DNA of 64,000 nucleotides from an uncultured Mobiluncus sp. (lineage in GTDB: Bacteria > Actinomycetota > Actinomycetes > Actinomycetales > Actinomycetaceae). The translations under genes were made by a program, and so were the position numbers. How positions within the stretch are numbered: the stretch's first letter is position 1; each line of letters begins with the position of its first letter. Shown piece by piece: positions 50,972 to 60,522 of the stretch. The stretch is taken from the NCBI RefSeq assembly GCF_902488535.1, contig NZ_CABTWO010000007.1, forward strand, positions 1 through 64,000. The letters are read 5' to 3'. Below the pieces are notes generated by a model. The model searched no databases and was not told where the DNA came from. It was given only the letters and a program-made list of their open reading frames with translations.

Positions 50972-52633
50972 ATGCGTTTTTCATCAATGATTAAAATCAC
51001 CATGACCGTGGTGCTGGTGCTGGTGGTTTTCGGTCTGGCTGCCCAGGTTGGCACCATTGTCACGACGGGTCAGGTCAATCAGGCTCAAGAAGAATCCAAC
51101 CAGCGCAATAACGGGATTACCTACCTCAAGAATGCCCGGACCAGCCTGGCTGACAACGCGCGGGTTTTTGTAATTTCCGGCCTGGAAGAGGCCATGCTGG
51201 ATTACTTCAACCAGGTCTATGTGAATCGCGATTCTGAGTATGGAGCCAGCCTCATCGCCGACAACGGCGGTACGCAAGACCAAGATAAGCTGGTGCAGCA
51301 GTCTTTGGAAGCCGCGAAAGTTACTCAAAAAACCGAAATGCACGCCATGGCTTTGGCGGCTTTGGGCCGGGGAAGTGACTTCAGCGCTCTGCCAGCAGAT
51401 TTGGAACACTTCCAGTTCTCGCCAGAGGAACTGGCTATGGATTCCGCGACCCAGCTGCAGACAGCCTCGGATTTGGTGTTTGGAGAAACTTACTCCAATT
51501 CTTACAAGTCCGTGATGTCGCCTTTAAATATGTTGAATCAGCTGGAAACTGGGTCCGCCAACGCTGCCGATACCCAAATGGGCCGGGCCGCCTCCCTGCA
51601 AAAGATCACCATCTATATTTTGATTGGGATATTTATCGTTTTGGCGGTAGCGGTGCTGCTGTTCCTGATTGCAGCGCTGCGTACCGTACGCCTGCCCCTC
51701 TCTCGGCATACTGTGGCTTTGCAGAATCATGATCAGTATGATTTGAGCTTCCGGTTGCGTGACGATACCGGGGTGCCGGAGATTCGGGATTTGGCTAAGG
51801 CTTTTAATGGGCAGAACGATCAGGTTAATGAGTTGATTGGGGAAGTCAGCGGGACTTCTGTGGGGTTGCAGGAGCATGCCGTTAATTTGGCGGATACGGC
51901 TGCTGAGTTGGATCAGTCTGCGCAGGATACTCGGTCTCGGGCGGCGGGGGCTGCTGAGCAGGCGCAGTTGTTGGCTACGAATATGGATACTTTGAGTGCG
52001 GCGATGGAGGAGATGCAGGCGGCGATTCGTCAGATTTCTGAGTCGGCTACGTCGGCTTCGCGGATTTCTGAGGAGGCGGTGGAGTCGGTGGGTTCGGCGA
52101 CGAAGGTTATCGACACGTTGGGTGAGTCTTCGCAGTCTATTGGGGAGATTACGAATTCGATTACTTCGATTGCAGAACAGACGAATCTTTTGGCGCTCAA
52201 TGCGACGATTGAGGCAGCTCGTGCGGGCGACGCTGGTAAGGGCTTTGCGGTAGTGGCCGGCGAGGTCAAGGATTTGGCTGCGCAGACGGCTGCGGCTACG
52301 GCAGATATTTCTGAGCGAGTGAGTTCTATTCAAGAAGACTCCACCAAGGCGGCTGAGGCTATTACTCAGATTAGTGAGATTATTGCGCGGATTAATGATT
52401 CTCAGCAGACGATTGCCTCGGCGGTCGAGGAGCAGACAGCGACGACGAATGAGATGTTTGGGGTCGTTCGTGGGGCTGCGCAGACGACTCAGGATATTGT
52501 GGGTTCGATTGAGACGGTTTCGTCTACGGCAGAGAAATCTGCGGAGGGTGCGCGTACGACTTTGGAGGCTGGTCAGGCGGTTGCTGATTCCTCCAGCCAG
52601 CTGAGCAAACTCGTCTCCCGCTACCACCAGTAA
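50972..52633 (+). CDS. Methyl-accepting chemotaxis protein
   Basis: 553 aa: helix 1 (about 9-30), an extracytoplasmic domain to about 208, helix 2 (about 211-233), HAMP, then the coiled-coil signalling domain with hairpin tip EQTNLLALNATIEAARAGDAGKGFAVVAGEV. GGGAGG fits the ATG at 50972; an ATG at 50966 is too close. Codon use changes sharply from about 51720, where T/G-ending codons dominate. It signals to CheA, which is not in this window. It follows the two binding proteins on the same strand. Confidence 0.93.
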   Translation: MRFSSMIKITMTVVLVLVVFGLAAQVGTIVTTGQVNQAQEESNQRNNGITYLKNARTSLADNARVFVISGLEEAMLDYFNQVYVNRDSEYGASLIADNGGTQDQDKLVQQSLEAAKVTQKTEMHAMALAALGRGSDFSALPADLEHFQFSPEELAMDSATQLQTASDLVFGETYSNSYKSVMSPLNMLNQLETGSANAADTQMGRAASLQKITIYILIGIFIVLAVAVLLFLIAALRTVRLPLSRHTVALQNHDQYDLSFRLRDDTGVPEIRDLAKAFNGQNDQVNELIGEVSGTSVGLQEHAVNLADTAAELDQSAQDTRSRAAGAAEQAQLLATNMDTLSAAMEEMQAAIRQISESATSASRISEEAVESVGSATKVIDTLGESSQSIGEITNSITSIAEQTNLLALNATIEAARAGDAGKGFAVVAGEVKDLAAQTAAATADISERVSSIQEDSTKAAEAITQISEIIARINDSQQTIASAVEEQTATTNEMFGVVRGAAQTTQDIVGSIETVSSTAEKSAEGARTTLEAGQAVADSSSQLSKLVSRYHQ

Positions 52634-52651
52634 GGGCGGGTCTGCAGCGGT

Positions 52652-54235
52652 CTAAAGCATCCCGACAAACGTTCCGCACAGAATCTTGGTAATCATTGCT
52701 ACGGGATAAGCCATGGCGTAGCCCAGGGAAACCCGAGGGTCGGTGTTGGTTTGGTCGTTAGCGAATCCCAACACCGCCGGCTGGGTTTGGGCGCCGCCCA
52801 TGAAGCCGGAGAGCTTCGTGCCTCCCATTTTGGCTACCAGACGCATCAGGATGAACAAGGTGAGTCCAAACACATTGGTGACAATGAAGCCGAGAAGCAA
52901 AATTCTCCACCAATCCCCGCCGGTGAAAGCGGTTTGAATGGAGCCTCCGGCATTCGTTCCGGCCTGGGCCAGGAACAGCAGCAGTCCGATTTCGCCCAAG
53001 ACTTGACCAGTGGTGTAGGGCAGAGTCGTGACAAATGGGCCGATGCGCCCCACGCGGCCCATAATCAATCCCATAATGATGATTCCGGCGGCATACCCGA
53101 TGTTGAAGTATCCGCCTCCGGGGTTGGGAATGGGAATCTCACCAATGAGGAAACCTAAGGTCATCCCGATGCCCAGCGCTACCGGGTTGAGTGAGGTGAG
53201 TCCGCGGGTGGAATCGCCCAGGTATTTGGTGATGACCGAGATGCTTGATTTCGGCGCCACCACGCGCAGTCGGTCGCCCAGCTGCAACGTAAAGTCCGGG
53301 TAAGCCACCATGTCTACGTCTCCGCGTCGAACTCGTGACACCGTGGCACCAAAGCGGTCACCCATGTTTAGCTCTGCGATAGTCTTGCCGGCTTTGGTGG
53401 CGTCGGAAAGGGTAATGCGCCGATAGTCCAGGTAGCTGCGGTCGGTCTGTAGTGAATGGGAGGACGAATGACCCAATTCTTCGATAATGATGTGAACGGC
53501 AGAGGCCTCGCCCACAATCGTAATCAAATCGCCGGGGTTGAGCGTATCAGACATATTGGGGCGGGTGATTGGCCCCTGTTCGCCACGGCGCAGACGTGAA
53601 AAAGCTAATTTTTCGTTGAATCTCTCATAAATTTCGCCTAAGCGGGGCTGGGTGTCGATCTCCACCCGAATCGTTTTGGACACGACAGGACTGGGGGCGT
53701 CCCGGTCATTTTTGCCCTTTTTCAGTGCCAGGGAGGCGAAAAATAGCATTCCAAGGACACCGTAGAGGTAAGCAATAGAATAGCCGACCGTGGAGGTGGC
53801 GATATCCCCGGATGTTTCCCCTCCCGCCTCGAGCATCGGAGTGTTCGTCAGTGCCCCGGAGAGGGTCCCCACAATTTGGCTGATTGGCATTCCCAGCAAG
53901 GTGCCGATTCCCACCGCGACAGCACTGACTCCCACATAGGCTCCGACCAACAGGAGGATTGATTTCCAGGCAGTTTGTAGGGTCGCAAAAAAGTTCGGAC
54001 CAGAGTTTGAACCAATACAAAATGCGAACAAAGAGAGTCCCAGTACGGCGATTTCTTTCGGAATCATGAGCTTTATGCCCGAAGCACTGGCCCAGGCGGA
54101 GACGCCGATAGCGAGGAACAACACCGCGGCTGCGCCCAGAGAAACACCTTTGACTTTGATGTGCCCAAAGGCCATGCCTATTCCCAATAAAGCAGCTAAA
54201 AGGACAATTGGGTGGGTTGCGAAAAATTCGAACAA
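52652..54235 (-). CDS. AspT/YidE-type membrane antiporter with two RCK_C domains
   Basis: 527 aa. Two blocks of about five membrane segments flank a cytoplasmic region (about residues 185-365) with two TrkA-C domains (LNPGDLITIVGEAS and LQLGDRLRVVAPKS). The hydrophobic blocks contain FAFCIGSNSGPNF and LLLFLAQAGTNAGG, the AspT-Alx repeat. It starts at TTG after GGAGGA. The family includes aspartate:alanine exchangers; this member's substrate is unknown. It converges with the chemoreceptor gene, 18 nt apart. Confidence 0.88.
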   Translation of the reverse strand: MFEFFATHPIVLLAALLGIGMAFGHIKVKGVSLGAAAVLFLAIGVSAWASASGIKLMIPKEIAVLGLSLFAFCIGSNSGPNFFATLQTAWKSILLLVGAYVGVSAVAVGIGTLLGMPISQIVGTLSGALTNTPMLEAGGETSGDIATSTVGYSIAYLYGVLGMLFFASLALKKGKNDRDAPSPVVSKTIRVEIDTQPRLGEIYERFNEKLAFSRLRRGEQGPITRPNMSDTLNPGDLITIVGEASAVHIIIEELGHSSSHSLQTDRSYLDYRRITLSDATKAGKTIAELNMGDRFGATVSRVRRGDVDMVAYPDFTLQLGDRLRVVAPKSSISVITKYLGDSTRGLTSLNPVALGIGMTLGFLIGEIPIPNPGGGYFNIGYAAGIIIMGLIMGRVGRIGPFVTTLPYTTGQVLGEIGLLLFLAQAGTNAGGSIQTAFTGGDWWRILLLGFIVTNVFGLTLFILMRLVAKMGGTKLSGFMGGAQTQPAVLGFANDQTNTDPRVSLGYAMAYPVAMITKILCGTFVGML

Positions 54236-54300
54236 AATGTCCTCCAGAGACGTAGTGATAAATCAACCTTGTGGTCGGGAAAACCAACAAAGTCAGTCTA

Positions 54301-55779
54301 TCAGCGCATACTGAAAGAATCGTCAGCGTCGGCATTAAGAACGGGGTGGGTGTCGACAATTTCCTTGTCTTGCAGCCAATTTCGATCCGTGAGCATCCGG
54401 GCTGTGGAAAGGCCGATGCCAATGGCCAAAATGACCACGGACACTTCGCTAAGGGAGGCGATAGCTCCTATCGTATTTCCTTCGTTGAGGTGTACTAAGG
54501 CTGAATAGAGAGGAACGCCGGGAACCATCAGCACTGCTGCCGGAACGGACAACGAGACTCGTGAATAGTTAAAGTTCGACAGACGGGAAATAACGTCAGC
54601 AAGCAGACCGATTGCCAGCGCCTCCAGCCCTACCGAAAATTGCCAATTGAATCCCGATTCCACAACAAAAAAACGCAACGGATTAACCAGAGCGCATATC
54701 AACCCGGCATAGACGCACAGTCGCCGGGTCGAATTGAACAGCATGGCAAACCCGGCAGAGGCCACAAATGAACAGAATGTTCGGGCGAAGTACAGCCAAT
54801 GCCCCTCCAGAGGCGGGTTCACCGCGGGGTCTACCGCCCAGTGGAAGGTTAGGGACACAATCCACACGCTCACTCCGGCTGAAATAATCAACATCAAGGT
54901 ATAAACCAGGCGCGGTATCCCAGCGGAAAGATCCAGGCGTACCAAATCGAGCATCGAGGTAATGAGCGGGAAACCGGGAACCAAAAACAGTACCGCGGAG
55001 ACAATTCCCACCCGGAATCCGAGAGGATCAGCTGTTATCCAAGGCGGTATAGTCGCCAGAACCGCTGGTGAATAGGCGCGCTGCAGCATCGTTTCCAGTA
55101 GCACGGCGCAACCGATGTAGACCAGTGAGGCAGCAAAACCGGCGGTCATCCAGACCGCAAAATGATTAGTTTTCTTTGCCATCATTATCCGGCGCACGCT
55201 TTGCCCGAATCCCGCCGCTACACCAGCCAGAACGCACTCGATGAGCCCGCCGCGGTTCAGGAAACAGAAACAGGCACAGGCAAATCCTGCTGCCAAAGTG
55301 TTAGCAATCTTATTGAATTCAGGTTTGTAGGACTCAATGCGATCCATGAGCCGGTTTGCCTCGCTGACGGGCGTATCCGGTTTAATGTTTTGGATAAACA
55401 GGCGCAGTCGATCAAGTTTGGCCGCGTTGGTGCCAAAGTCCCTCTGTTCCGAGATCTCGGTCCGGGAAAAAGGGCGCAGATAGACGGTGGAACTGATTTC
55501 GCCAAAGGTGACTTGGACGTGGTGTTCATCGGCTCCCAACGCGGTAGCCAGGCGTGCCATAGAAATCTTAATCCGGTACGCAGAAGCCCCGCAGGACTGC
55601 AGCATATGGCCTAAACGCATAGTTGTGCGGGAGACTTCCGTGAGCTGGATACGAATTTTTTCGTACTCAACCATGCTCTGGGTATTGACTTCAATAGGCT
55701 CGTCAGCAGCTTTTTTCTTGGGGGTAAAGGCGTGGTCGCGCTCGCCACGCAGTCGTTCCAAGTGCTTTGACAGAAACAT
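54301..55779 (-). CDS. Threonine/serine exporter family protein (ThrE)
   Basis: 492 aa. A ThrE domain in the first half (cytoplasmic part about 40-150, with GHMLQSCGASAYRIK, then five helices) is fused to a ThrE_2-type domain with about five further helices (AGLICALVNPLR, SVPAAVLMVPGVPLYSAL). This is the Corynebacterium ThrE layout. The start at 55779 is preferred over the frame reaching 55857, which has no ribosome site. Proton-driven export of threonine or serine is the family role. Confidence 0.87.
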   Translation of the reverse strand: MFLSKHLERLRGERDHAFTPKKKAADEPIEVNTQSMVEYEKIRIQLTEVSRTTMRLGHMLQSCGASAYRIKISMARLATALGADEHHVQVTFGEISSTVYLRPFSRTEISEQRDFGTNAAKLDRLRLFIQNIKPDTPVSEANRLMDRIESYKPEFNKIANTLAAGFACACFCFLNRGGLIECVLAGVAAGFGQSVRRIMMAKKTNHFAVWMTAGFAASLVYIGCAVLLETMLQRAYSPAVLATIPPWITADPLGFRVGIVSAVLFLVPGFPLITSMLDLVRLDLSAGIPRLVYTLMLIISAGVSVWIVSLTFHWAVDPAVNPPLEGHWLYFARTFCSFVASAGFAMLFNSTRRLCVYAGLICALVNPLRFFVVESGFNWQFSVGLEALAIGLLADVISRLSNFNYSRVSLSVPAAVLMVPGVPLYSALVHLNEGNTIGAIASLSEVSVVILAIGIGLSTARMLTDRNWLQDKEIVDTHPVLNADADDSFSMR

Positions 55780-55970
55780 TGCGGTCTGCTCTTTCACGCG
55801 TCGGGGAAAATTTAGATTCAATGACACAAACAGATTTAACCATCTGGTGGACGCCATTAATCAGGACTAAGGGCACAGCCAGCGGAAATGATGAGGCTAC
55901 CCTAAGTTTGAGAGCGCCAGCTACCACTGCTTCCGGCTTTCTGGCGGGGGTATAGCCCTGTAAGGAAGTG

Positions 55971-56008
55971 TCTCATTATTCGGTTCGAAATCCACATAGT
56001 GAGATTTT
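55971..56008 (+). terminator. Possible attenuator hairpin upstream of ilvB
   Basis: TCTCATTAT and ATAGTGAGA pair (one G-T) over a 16-nt loop, then TTTT. No gene on this strand ends nearby, and ilvB starts 49 nt later, so it may be a leader attenuator. No Leu/Val/Ile-rich leader peptide is evident. Confidence 0.35.
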
Positions 56009-56056
56009 CCCCTTGCGGGTTTCCATCCTTTTAGCCCCAGAGTTACAGTTGGGTGC

Positions 56057-57898
56057 ATGAGCGAACCAGAAACGAAATCCATGGGAGCCTATGGCCCCGA
56101 GGAGACCCCCAATGAAATTGATCCCGCCGCTCGCGGCGAAGTCATGACCGGTGCGAAAGCTGTCATTCGTACCTTGGAGGAACTGGGAGTGACCGATATT
56201 TTCGGGATTCCCGGCGGGGCGATTCTCTCCACTTTTGATCCGCTGTATGACTCCCAGAAACTCAACTTCGTGCTGACCCGCCACGAACAGGGCGCCGCCC
56301 ACGCTGCTGAGGGCTACGCGAAATCCACCGGGAAAACCGGGGTAGCGCTGGTGACTTCGGGACCGGCCGCCACAAACCTTCTAACCGGTCTGGCTGACGC
56401 CATGATGGATTCGGTCCCCATGGTCGCGATAACCGGCCAGGTCGGAGCGGAGTCTATCGGTACTGATGCCTTCCAGGAATCCGACATTGTCGGTGCCTCA
56501 ATGCCCCTGACGAAACACAGTTTCCTGGTGACGCGCCCCCAGGACATTCCTTCCCGCCTAGCGGAGGCCTTCTTCATCGCTTCCTCCGGGCGTCCCGGAC
56601 CTGTTTTAGTGGACATCACGAAAACGGCCCAGAACAAAAAAATGGCCTTTACCTGGCCTCCGCCGATGGAGCTACCCGGATATAAACTGCCTGGCAAGCC
56701 TTCCAAACAGCAAATTGCGGCGGCGGCGACCGAAATCGCGGGAGCACATCGACCGGTGCTATATATCGGTGGCGGAATTATTGGTGCCGATGCGACCGCA
56801 GAGCTGAAAGAATTGGCGGATGCCACCGGGGCTCCCGTAGTCACCACCCTGACCGCGCGCGGGGCTTTCCCGGATGACTCTCCGCAACATATGGGAATGC
56901 CGGGGATGCACGGTTGCGTGTCCGCGGTGCTGTCGATGCAACAGGCGGATCTGTTGATTGCGCTCGGTACGCGTTTCGATGACCGGGTCACCGGGGACGT
57001 GAAATCCTTCGCTCCTCACGCCAAGGTCATCCACGTTGATATCGATGCGGCCGAAATCTCAAAAATCCGTCACGCCGATGTTCCTATCGTGGGGGATTTG
57101 AAAGAAGTCGTCGCGGCGTTGCTGCGGGCACTGCCCCAAGCCTACAAACAGTATGGCCGGCCGGACTTAACCGCGTGGATGAAGTCCTTGACCAAACTGA
57201 AAGACAAGTACCCCGCGTACTTCGACGATACCCTGGACGGCCTGGTCAGCCCGCAGAAAGCTATCAAGGTGCTTGACGAGGTCAGCGACGACGACGCGAT
57301 TGTGGTCACCGGGGTCGGTCAGCACCAGATGTGGGCATCCCAGTTTATGACCTACCGTTACCCGCGCACCTACATTTCGTCTTGCGGTCTGGGAACGATG
57401 GGATTCGGCGTCCCCGCCGCGATGGGCGCAAAAGTCGCCAATCCGGATCGGGAAGTCTGGCTCATTGACGGAGACGGTTCGTTCCAGATGACGAATCAGG
57501 AATTGGCCACCTGCACCCAAATGCATATCCCGATAAAGGTGCTGCTCATCAACAACTCCTCGCTGGGGATGGTGCGCCAATGGCAGACCCTGTTCTATAA
57601 CGAACGCTATTCTCAGACCGACCTGCATGACGGAGCCCGTAACCTCGACGAGGCGGACCGGGTGGGAATCCCCGATTTCATGCTCTTGGCGAAAGCCTAC
57701 GGAGCTGAGGGAATCCGGGTAACTGACCCGAAAGACTTGCGAAAAGCCTTAGAGAAAGCTCACCAGATTGACGACTGTCCGGTCGTGGTCGAGGTGCTGG
57801 TCAGTCCCGATGCCATGGTGTTCCCGATGGTTCCCGCCGGGCAGACCAACGACAAAGTCATTTACGCCCCTGACAAGACTGTGACCTGGGAGGACTAA
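56057..57898 (+). CDS. ilvB: Acetolactate synthase large subunit
   Basis: 613 aa, TPP-dependent; condenses pyruvate with pyruvate or 2-oxobutyrate. The catalytic Glu lies in VLTRHEQGAAHAAEGYAKSTGK; GTRFDDRVTG is in the middle domain; the TPP motif is GDGSFQMTNQELATC with NNSSLGMVRQWQ. It begins the branched-chain amino-acid run and ends 2 nt before ilvN. Confidence 0.97.
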   Translation: MSEPETKSMGAYGPEETPNEIDPAARGEVMTGAKAVIRTLEELGVTDIFGIPGGAILSTFDPLYDSQKLNFVLTRHEQGAAHAAEGYAKSTGKTGVALVTSGPAATNLLTGLADAMMDSVPMVAITGQVGAESIGTDAFQESDIVGASMPLTKHSFLVTRPQDIPSRLAEAFFIASSGRPGPVLVDITKTAQNKKMAFTWPPPMELPGYKLPGKPSKQQIAAAATEIAGAHRPVLYIGGGIIGADATAELKELADATGAPVVTTLTARGAFPDDSPQHMGMPGMHGCVSAVLSMQQADLLIALGTRFDDRVTGDVKSFAPHAKVIHVDIDAAEISKIRHADVPIVGDLKEVVAALLRALPQAYKQYGRPDLTAWMKSLTKLKDKYPAYFDDTLDGLVSPQKAIKVLDEVSDDDAIVVTGVGQHQMWASQFMTYRYPRTYISSCGLGTMGFGVPAAMGAKVANPDREVWLIDGDGSFQMTNQELATCTQMHIPIKVLLINNSSLGMVRQWQTLFYNERYSQTDLHDGARNLDEADRVGIPDFMLLAKAYGAEGIRVTDPKDLRKALEKAHQIDDCPVVVEVLVSPDAMVFPMVPAGQTNDKVIYAPDKTVTWED

Positions 57899-57900
57899 AC

Positions 57901-58404
57901 ATGAATATGACGCATACCCTGTCGGTGCTTGTCGAAAACAAGCCTGGCGTTTTGACCCGCGTGGCGGCGCTGTTTGCCCGCCGTGCCTTTAACATTCAAT
58001 CCCTCGCGGTGGGAGAAACAGAGAAACCGGAGATTTCGCGCATCACCATCGTGGTCGATGTTTCCGAGGTGTCCCTGGAACAGGTCACGAAACAGCTGAA
58101 CAAGCTGGTGAACGTGCTGAAAATCGTGGAGTTAGAGCCCGAACGAGCCGTCGAGAGAGAACTCATGCTCATCAAAGTTTCGGCTGACGACACGAATCGA
58201 ACTGCGGTACTCCAGATTGTGGACCTGTTCCGGGCTCACGTCGTGGACGTGTCACGAGGCACCCTGGTCATCGAATCCATTGGTTCCCCAGCGAAACACG
58301 CGGCTTTGTTGCGCGAGTTGGAGCCGTACGGAGTTCGGGAAATCGTCCAATCGGGCAACGTCGCGATTGGTCGCGGCTCGAAGTCCATCACCGATCAAAT
58401 TTAG
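57901..58404 (+). CDS. ilvN: Acetolactate synthase small regulatory subunit
   Basis: 167 aa. The N-terminal ACT domain (TLSVLVENKPGVLTRVAALFARRAFNIQSL) binds valine for feedback control in this family, and a C-terminal domain (VSRGTLVIESIGS) activates IlvB. GGAGG lies upstream, within the ilvB end. A 96-nt gap follows before ilvC. Confidence 0.96.
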   Translation: MNMTHTLSVLVENKPGVLTRVAALFARRAFNIQSLAVGETEKPEISRITIVVDVSEVSLEQVTKQLNKLVNVLKIVELEPERAVERELMLIKVSADDTNRTAVLQIVDLFRAHVVDVSRGTLVIESIGSPAKHAALLRELEPYGVREIVQSGNVAIGRGSKSITDQI

Positions 58405-58500
58405 GGGCAAATTAACCGGACTTTGCCTACTCTTTGCACGGAAAAACACCCTATATCTTTTTCAATGAAACACCTCTACAATTACTAAGGAGAAAAAATC

Positions 58501-59529
58501 ATGGCAGAAATTTATTACGAAGACGATGCTGACCTGTCGCTCATTCAGTCTCAGAAGGTGGCCGTAATTGGTTACGGCTCCCAGGGTCATGCCCACGCGC
58601 TGAACCTGCGCGATTCTGGGGTCGACGTGGTCGTGGGCTTGCGCGAAAGCTCTTCCTCCCGGGCGAAAGCCGAGGAACAGGGCTTGACGGTGAAAACCGT
58701 GGCAGATGCCGTGAAAGAAGCCGACGTAGTCATGATTCTGTTGCCCGACCAGGTGCAGAGCAAGGTCTATGCCGCCGAAATCGAGCCGAACCTGAAGCCG
58801 AACGCCGCTCTGTTCTTTGCCCACGGGTTCAACATCCGTTTCGGATACATCAAGCCCGGTCCCGGCCACGACGTGTGCATGGTGGCTCCCAAGGGTCCGG
58901 GGCACGTGGTGCGCCGTACTTTCGTTGCCGGTCAGGGCGTTCCCGACGTTATCGCGGTGGAATGTGACGCATCCGGACGCGCTTGGGAACTGACAAAGTC
59001 CTACGCGAAAGGCATCGGCGGGACCCGCGCCGGCGTCATCAAGACGACCTTCACCGAAGAAACGGAAACCGACCTCTTCGGCGAACAGAACGTGCTGTGT
59101 GGCGGTCTGTCCAAACTGATTCAGTACGGTTTCGAAACCCTGGTTGAGGCCGGATATCAGCCCGAAATCGCCTATTTCGAGGTGTGCCACGAGATGAAGT
59201 TGATTGTGGACCTCATCAATGAAGGCGGTCTGTCCAAGATGCGCTGGTCGATTTCCGACACCGCTGAATACGGCGACTACGTCTCCGGGCCGCGCGTCAT
59301 CACCCCCGACGTGAAGGAACACATGAAGGGCGTCCTGGCGGACATTCAAAACGGCAGCTTCGCCAAGCGCTTCATGGACGACCAGAACTCCGGTGCCGCC
59401 GAGTTCAAGCGCCTGCGCGCCGAGGGCGAAGGCCACCAAATCGAGAAGGTCGGCCTGGAGCTGCGCAAGATGTTTACCTGGAACACCAACAATGACACCG
59501 ATTATGTGGAGGGCCACGCCGCTCGCTAA
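58501..59529 (+). CDS. ilvC: Ketol-acid reductoisomerase, class I
   Basis: 342 aa. Converts acetolactate to dihydroxyisovalerate with NAD(P)H. The Rossmann motif is VIGYGSQGHAHALNLRDSG; the conserved PKGPGH block is MVAPKGPGHVVRR; metal-binding acidic residues lie in GGTRAGVIKTTFTEETETDLFGEQ and MKLIVDLINEGG. AAGGAGAAA precedes the ATG. Confidence 0.97.
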   Translation: MAEIYYEDDADLSLIQSQKVAVIGYGSQGHAHALNLRDSGVDVVVGLRESSSSRAKAEEQGLTVKTVADAVKEADVVMILLPDQVQSKVYAAEIEPNLKPNAALFFAHGFNIRFGYIKPGPGHDVCMVAPKGPGHVVRRTFVAGQGVPDVIAVECDASGRAWELTKSYAKGIGGTRAGVIKTTFTEETETDLFGEQNVLCGGLSKLIQYGFETLVEAGYQPEIAYFEVCHEMKLIVDLINEGGLSKMRWSISDTAEYGDYVSGPRVITPDVKEHMKGVLADIQNGSFAKRFMDDQNSGAAEFKRLRAEGEGHQIEKVGLELRKMFTWNTNNDTDYVEGHAAR

Positions 59530-59553
59530 TCACCTAGTACAGATAAGGACATC

Positions 59554-60522
59554 ATGATGAAAAAGTTAATCCCCATTTTAGCGTTGGCTTCAGTTTGCGC
59601 TGCGTGGGGGTCAACTTTTTTCATGATAAAGGATCATGTTCTGGATGAAGTTCCGGCTTCTGACTTCCTGACCGTGCGCTTTATTCTCGCGGCCCTGATT
59701 GCTTGCGCGTTGTGGTTTCGGGAACTGCGCACGGCGGGATGGAAGACGCTGGCTCTCGGCTTCGGGGCGGGGGTCCTCTACGGTTTGGGTCAACTGGCGC
59801 AAACGTGGGGATTAAACCTGACCTCTCCGGCTACCTCGGGATTCATCACCGCCATGTCCATAGTCTTTGTGCCTTTCGTGGCGTTGATTCTGTTCCGGGA
59901 ACGTTTCAAGCCAATTACCTGGCTGTGGATGCTGCTGGCCGCTCTCGGCTTGGCAGCACTGTCCCTGCAAGGGTGGTCCTTTGGTTTTGGTGAGCTGATA
60001 ACCCTGTTGGGAGCGTTATTCTTTGCCATCCAGGTGGCGACTCTCGGTGTAATCTCGCCGGGACGTCCCGCAGGAGCGCTGGCTACCATGCAGATGGTGG
60101 GGACCGCGGCGGTGAACGCTGTTCCGGCGCTTTCGGATGGGGAACTTACCCTACCCTCCAGCGGTGCTGCCTGGGCTAGCCTCATCTATATGGTTCTGAT
60201 TTGTGCTGTGGGGGCTCTGTTCATCCAGACCTGGGCACAAGCGCGGATGTCCTCTACCGAGGCGGCCTTGATTATGGCCTGTGAACCGCTCTTTGCCACC
60301 CTTTTTTCGGTAGTGTTCAGCGGGGAAGCCCTGACGTGGCGGCTCCTGGTGGGCGGTGCCCTCATCATGGTGGCGATTGTGGCGGCGCAACTGGTCGGGG
60401 TTCATCCCGATGCAGAGAAGCCAGTTCCGGACGACAGCCGCGAAGCTGCTCCTTTAACTGAGAACCGCACCAGGAAAACCGCCGATTTTAGACATAAAAA
60501 GAAAGTAGGAGTTACGTTATGA
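59554..60522 (+). CDS. EamA/DMT-family transporter
   Basis: 322 aa with ten membrane segments in two EamA repeats (AAWGSTFFMIKDHVLDEVPAS in the first, SSTEALIMACEPLFATLFSVVF-like in the second). A polar, basic C-terminal tail of about 35 residues follows. These proteins export amino acids or metabolites. It lies between ilvC and leuB, overlapping leuB by 4 nt, so it is probably co-translated with the branched-chain amino-acid genes. Substrate not known. Confidence 0.88.
   Translation: MMKKLIPILALASVCAAWGSTFFMIKDHVLDEVPASDFLTVRFILAALIACALWFRELRTAGWKTLALGFGAGVLYGLGQLAQTWGLNLTSPATSGFITAMSIVFVPFVALILFRERFKPITWLWMLLAALGLAALSLQGWSFGFGELITLLGALFFAIQVATLGVISPGRPAGALATMQMVGTAAVNAVPALSDGELTLPSSGAAWASLIYMVLICAVGALFIQTWAQARMSSTEAALIMACEPLFATLFSVVFSGEALTWRLLVGGALIMVAIVAAQLVGVHPDAEKPVPDDSREAAPLTENRTRKTADFRHKKKVGVTL

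Noticed and set aside
51524..52627. Long open frame of 367 codons on the minus strand
   Set aside because: It lies wholly opposite the chemoreceptor signalling domain. Its Arg/Leu/Asn-rich composition is what the biased codons of that gene give in reverse.
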